Shown here: piece by piece, positions 61,348-64,000 of the stretch
Numbering within the stretch: position 1 is the first letter of the stretch
Layout: each line of letters starts with the position of its first letter
The notes under the pieces: model-generated
Database searches by the model: none
Seen by the model: only the letters and a program-made list of their open reading frames with translations
Told to the model about the DNA's origin: nothing
Program-made: the position numbers and the translations under genes
DNA from: Microbacterium marinilacus
GTDB taxonomy: Bacteria; Actinomycetota; Actinomycetes; Actinomycetales; Microbacteriaceae
Assembly (NCBI RefSeq): GCF_019753765.1
Contig: NZ_JAIJZW010000001.1
Span: 415,127-479,126 of the forward strand
Direction: 5' to 3'
DNA: 64,000 nt

Positions 61348-61370
61348 CACGCCTCCCTCGCCGTCTCGGA

Positions 61371-61408
61371 ATGGTGATACCTTACCCGGTGGAAAAGTAG
61401 TACCTTTT
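61371..61408. promoter_or_regulatory. two GntR/FadR-type operators between gntR and gntP
   Basis: ATGGTGATACCTTAC (61371-61385) and AAAGTAGTACCTTTT (61394-61408) share GT-RRTACCTT cores starting 23 bp apart, close to known actinobacterial gluconate-regulator sites (core GATAGTACC). The second is also inside a GGAAAAG/CTTTTCC dyad. Confidence 0.6.
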
Positions 61409-61476
61409 CCTCACCAGACCGCCGCGCGCCGATGCCGGCGCGGGCCGGTGCCCAATCGATTTCAACGGAGAAACCC

Positions 61477-62859
61477 ATGGAAGACTGGACCCAGACGCTG
61501 GGCGCCGCACCGCTGCTCGGCATCGCCGCGGCCGCCGTGGCCCTGATCCTGTTCCTCGTCATCAAGGTCAGGCTGCACGCGTTCCTCGTGCTCATCGTCG
61601 TCTCGCTGCTCACCGCCATCGCGACGGGGCTCCCGATGGGCGTGCTCGTCAACGACGTGCTGGTGAGCGGCTTCGGCTCGACCCTCGGCTCGGTCGCGCT
61701 GCTGATCGGCCTCGGCGCGATCCTCGGCCGGCTCATCGAGTCGAGCGGCGGCGCCAAGGTGGTCGCCGAGAAGATGGTGTCGATCTTCGGCGAGAAGCGG
61801 GCGGCCTTCGCGCTCGGCCTCACGTCGCTGATCCTCGGCTTCCCGATCTTCTTCGACGCGGGCCTCGTGGTGATGCTGCCGATCATCTTCGCGGTCGCCC
61901 GCCGCATCGGCGGCAAGAACCTGCTGCTCTACGGCTTCAGCGGCGCCGCGGCGTTCTCCGTCATGCACGTCTTCCTGCCGCCGCACCCCGGTCCGGTCTC
62001 GGCCACCGAGTTCTTCGGCGCCGACCTCGGCATCGTGATGCTGATCGGCCTCGTCATCGCGTTCCCGACCTGGTACGTCTCCGGCTACCTCTGGGGCAAG
62101 TTCGTCAACTCGCGGTACCCGATGATCGTGCCGGCGCTGTTCGGCGCGACGGACGAGGACCAGCCGAAGAACCCGCCGAAGTTCGGCACGGTCATCGCGA
62201 TCCTGCTGCTGCCGCTGGTGCTCATCTTCCTCAACACCGGCCTCAACGCGCTCGGCTCGGTCGGCGCCGTCGACCGCGACCAGACCTGGGTGCAGGCGCT
62301 GATGCTGATCGGCACGTCCCCCGTCGCGCTGCTCATCACGGCGCTCGTCGCCCTGCTCGTGCTCGGCAAGTTCCGCGGGGAGACCGGCTCGGCTCTCGAG
62401 AAGCTGGTCGAGGGCACCCTCGGCACGGTCTCGTCCGTCATCCTCATCACCGGTGCCGGCGGCATGTTCGGCAGCGTGCTGCGTGCCTCGGGCATCGGCG
62501 ACGCGCTGTCAGAGACCCTCGCCGACTGGGGCATGCCGCTGATCCTCGCCGCCTACGTCATCGCCGTCGCGCTTCGCGTCGCGCAGGGATCGGCGACCGT
62601 GGCGCTCGTCACGACCGCGGGCCTGCTGGCTCCCGCCGTGACGTCCGCCGGCTTCAGCGTGGTCGACACCGCCGCGATCACCCTCGCCGCGGCCGCCGGA
62701 TCGGTGTTCGCCAGCCACGTGAACGACTCCGGCTTCTGGCTCGTCGGGCGCCTCATGGACATGGACGTCAAGACCACCCTCAAGACCTGGACGGTGCAGC
62801 AGGCGATCGAGTCGGTGGTCGGCTTCGTGCTGGTGCTCGCCGTCTACGCGATCTTCTGA
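61477..62859 (+). CDS. gntP: gluconate:H+ symporter, GntP family
   Basis: 460 residues with about 12-14 hydrophobic segments. GntP-family marks: LGAILGRLIESSGGAKVVAEKMVSIFGEKRA (about 83-113, quoted in part), PIFFDAGLVVMLPI (about 125-138), VFLPPHPGPVSATEFFGADLG (about 166-186), GAGGMFG and FASHVNDSGFWLVGRLM (about 409-425). It imports gluconate, idonate or a related sugar acid. AACGGAG precedes the ATG. First gene of the operon opposite gntR; idnO starts 2 bp after its stop. Confidence 0.95.
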   Translation: MEDWTQTLGAAPLLGIAAAAVALILFLVIKVRLHAFLVLIVVSLLTAIATGLPMGVLVNDVLVSGFGSTLGSVALLIGLGAILGRLIESSGGAKVVAEKMVSIFGEKRAAFALGLTSLILGFPIFFDAGLVVMLPIIFAVARRIGGKNLLLYGFSGAAAFSVMHVFLPPHPGPVSATEFFGADLGIVMLIGLVIAFPTWYVSGYLWGKFVNSRYPMIVPALFGATDEDQPKNPPKFGTVIAILLLPLVLIFLNTGLNALGSVGAVDRDQTWVQALMLIGTSPVALLITALVALLVLGKFRGETGSALEKLVEGTLGTVSSVILITGAGGMFGSVLRASGIGDALSETLADWGMPLILAAYVIAVALRVAQGSATVALVTTAGLLAPAVTSAGFSVVDTAAITLAAAAGSVFASHVNDSGFWLVGRLMDMDVKTTLKTWTVQQAIESVVGFVLVLAVYAIF

Positions 62860-62861
62860 CC

Positions 62862-63656
62862 GTGGCCGCAGACGACACCCCCGCGGGCCCGTCCCTGTTC
62901 CGGCTCGACGGTCGCCTCGCGCTCGTCACGGGCTCGTCCCGCGGCCTCGGCCTGGCCCTCGCCCTCGCGCTCGCGGAGGCGGGCGCGAGGGTGGTGCTGC
63001 ACGGTCGCGACGAGGCCGCGCTCGCCGCGGCACGCGCCCGGCTCGAGGACGCCGCGCCGGGGTCGGTCGCCGACGCCGTGCGGTTCGACGTGACCGACTC
63101 CGCGGCGGTCGAGGCCGGCGTGGCCGCGGTGATCGCCGCGCACGGCGTCCCCGACGTCCTGGTCAACAACGCCGGCATCCAGCGCCGCGCGCCGATCGCG
63201 GAGTTCGACCCCGCCGACTGGGACGCGGTCATCGCCAGCAACCTGTCGAGCGCGTTCTACGTGTCGCGCTTCGTCACGCCCGGCATGATCGAGCGGGGCT
63301 CCGGCAAGGTGATCAACATCGCCTCGGTGCAGTCGAAGCTGGCGCGCCAGACGATCGCGCCCTACTCCGCCAGCAAGGGCGGGGTCGCCCTGCTCACGCA
63401 GGGCATGGCCGCCGACCTGGCGCGGCACAACGTGCAGGTCAACGCGATCTCGCCCGGCTACTTCGCGACGGAGATGAACCGCGCGCTGGTCGAGGACGAG
63501 GCGTTCAACGCCTGGCTCGTGAACCGCACCCCGGCGCACCGCTGGGGCGACTTCCGCGAGCTGTCGGGCACGCTGCTCTACCTCGCGTCGGACGCGTCGA
63601 GCTTCGTGTCGGGACAGAACATCTTCGTCGACGGCGGCATGACCGCCGTCGTGTGA
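62862..63656 (+). CDS. idnO: gluconate 5-dehydrogenase / 5-keto-D-gluconate reductase (SDR)
   Basis: 264 residues of the short-chain dehydrogenase family. NAD(P) motif TGSSRGLGLALALALAEAG (about 27-45), NNAGIQRR (about 104-111), Ser in IASVQSKL and catalytic Tyr-x-x-x-Lys in YSASKGG (about 167-173), plus ISPGYFATEMN; RGLGxA and the NNAGIQRR stretch are typical of IdnO. It interconverts 5-ketogluconate and gluconate. GTG start 2 bp after gntP. Operon with gntP and idnD. Confidence 0.92.
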   Translation: MAADDTPAGPSLFRLDGRLALVTGSSRGLGLALALALAEAGARVVLHGRDEAALAAARARLEDAAPGSVADAVRFDVTDSAAVEAGVAAVIAAHGVPDVLVNNAGIQRRAPIAEFDPADWDAVIASNLSSAFYVSRFVTPGMIERGSGKVINIASVQSKLARQTIAPYSASKGGVALLTQGMAADLARHNVQVNAISPGYFATEMNRALVEDEAFNAWLVNRTPAHRWGDFRELSGTLLYLASDASSFVSGQNIFVDGGMTAVV

Positions 63657-63660
63657 GCGA

Positions 63661-63680
63661 GAGGGAGTGAGAGGGAGTGA
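63661..63680 (+). repeat. tandemly duplicated 10-bp Shine-Dalgarno unit before idnD
   Basis: GAGGGAGTGA occurs twice in exact tandem between idnO and idnD. Each copy contains a GAGGGAG Shine-Dalgarno; the second is 8 nt before the ATG. Confidence 0.7.
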
Positions 63681-63685
63681 GCAGC

Positions 63686-64000
63686 ATGCGTGCCGTGTAC
63701 ATCGACGGCCGGGAGCGGATGGCGATCCGCGAGACGACGACATCCGAGCCGGGAGAGGGCGAGGTGCGGCTCCGCGTCGACTTCGTGGGCGTGTGCGGGT
63801 CTGACCTGCACTACTACTTCGAGGGAGCCAACGGCGAGTACGTCGTGCGCGAGCCGCTCGTGCCGGGCCACGAGCTGTCGGGACGGGTCGACCTCGACCC
63901 GAGCGGACGCCTGGCGCCCGGGACGCCCGTGACCGTGCACCCCGCGCGCTTCGGGACGCCCGAGCGCGGCATCGAGGACGATCCCCACCTGTGGCCCGGT
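63686..64000 (+). CDS. idnD: L-idonate 5-dehydrogenase (zinc-dependent MDR), 3' truncated by the window edge
   Basis: The first 105 residues only. GroES-like domain with catalytic zinc ligands Cys37 (GVCGSDLHYYFEG), His62 and Glu63 (PGHELSG), as in sorbitol/idonate dehydrogenases; YYFEGANGEYVVREPLVPGHE is an IdnD hallmark. It would oxidise L-idonate to 5-keto-D-gluconate, which IdnO reduces to gluconate. ATG at 63686 is used with the second GAGGGAG 8 nt upstream; a GTG three codons earlier is possible. The structural-zinc and Rossmann parts lie beyond the window. Confidence 0.9.
   Translation, partial: MRAVYIDGRERMAIRETTTSEPGEGEVRLRVDFVGVCGSDLHYYFEGANGEYVVREPLVPGHELSGRVDLDPSGRLAPGTPVTVHPARFGTPERGIEDDPHLWPG

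Overview
The window is very GC-rich (about 70% or more) with tightly packed genes, frequent 4-bp ATGA/GTGA overlaps, GTG starts, many leaderless promoters, a monomeric-type NADP isocitrate dehydrogenase, an HrpA-type helicase and a divergent pmt/rsmI pair. This fits a high-GC actinobacterium, most likely Microbacteriaceae (Microbacterium-like). The genus is an inference from gene content, not a marker-gene assignment. No rRNA, tRNA, CRISPR, transposase, integrase or prophage gene was seen, and no gene-free stretch exceeds 200 bp. Left third (1-27 kb): a carbohydrate island centred on L-rhamnose. It starts with the tail of a sugar-binding protein, an (alpha/alpha)6 glycosidase, a LacI regulator and a CE7 acetylxylan esterase. 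A reverse operon then carries a GH78 alpha-L-rhamnosidase, an MFS transporter and a GH3 beta-glucosidase. Facing it are a TetR regulator, rhamnose mutarotase (rhaM), rhamnose isomerase (rhaI) and a second, related MFS transporter. A reverse operon follows with a ribose-type sugar ABC transporter, a D-2-hydroxyacid dehydrogenase and an FGGY kinase of unknown substrate. Two DeoR regulators sit at its head, and the rhamnose pathway is completed by a bifunctional rhamnulose-1-phosphate aldolase/lactaldehyde dehydrogenase and rhamnulokinase (rhaB). Together these would release rhamnose outside the cell, import it, and convert it to rhamnulose-1-phosphate and then DHAP plus lactate. Middle (26-45 kb): an apparently stop-interrupted membrane protein gene, an MFS/M24/GH43 operon, a NYN-LOTUS protein, two oxidoreductases, a siderophore ABC operon under a DtxR/IdeR box, monomeric isocitrate dehydrogenase, an aminotransferase, a thiolase and a polar amino-acid ABC operon. 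Right (45-64 kb): hrpA, a GT4 glycosyltransferase, an aldo/keto reductase, two small membrane proteins, the pmt/rsmI pair, an acyl-CoA thioesterase flanked by palindrome doublets, a phnDCEE phosphonate/phosphite ABC operon with a PHO-box-like element, a HAD hydrolase, and a GntR-controlled gluconate/idonate operon (gntP, idnO, idnD) that runs off the end. The most interesting non-coding signals are: paired direct-repeat operators shared by the DeoR pair and the rhamnulose-1-phosphate aldolase gene; an 11-bp-arm inverted repeat and CG-centred palindromes at the rhamnosidase/TetR/rhaM promoters; a 15-codon leader ORF overlapping the sugar ABC ATPase start; 31-bp-spaced palindrome doublets around the thioesterase; a 3' element whose hairpin loop is fully complementary to sequence downstream; and at least 14 TAnnnT hexamers placed 6-8 nt before start codons.
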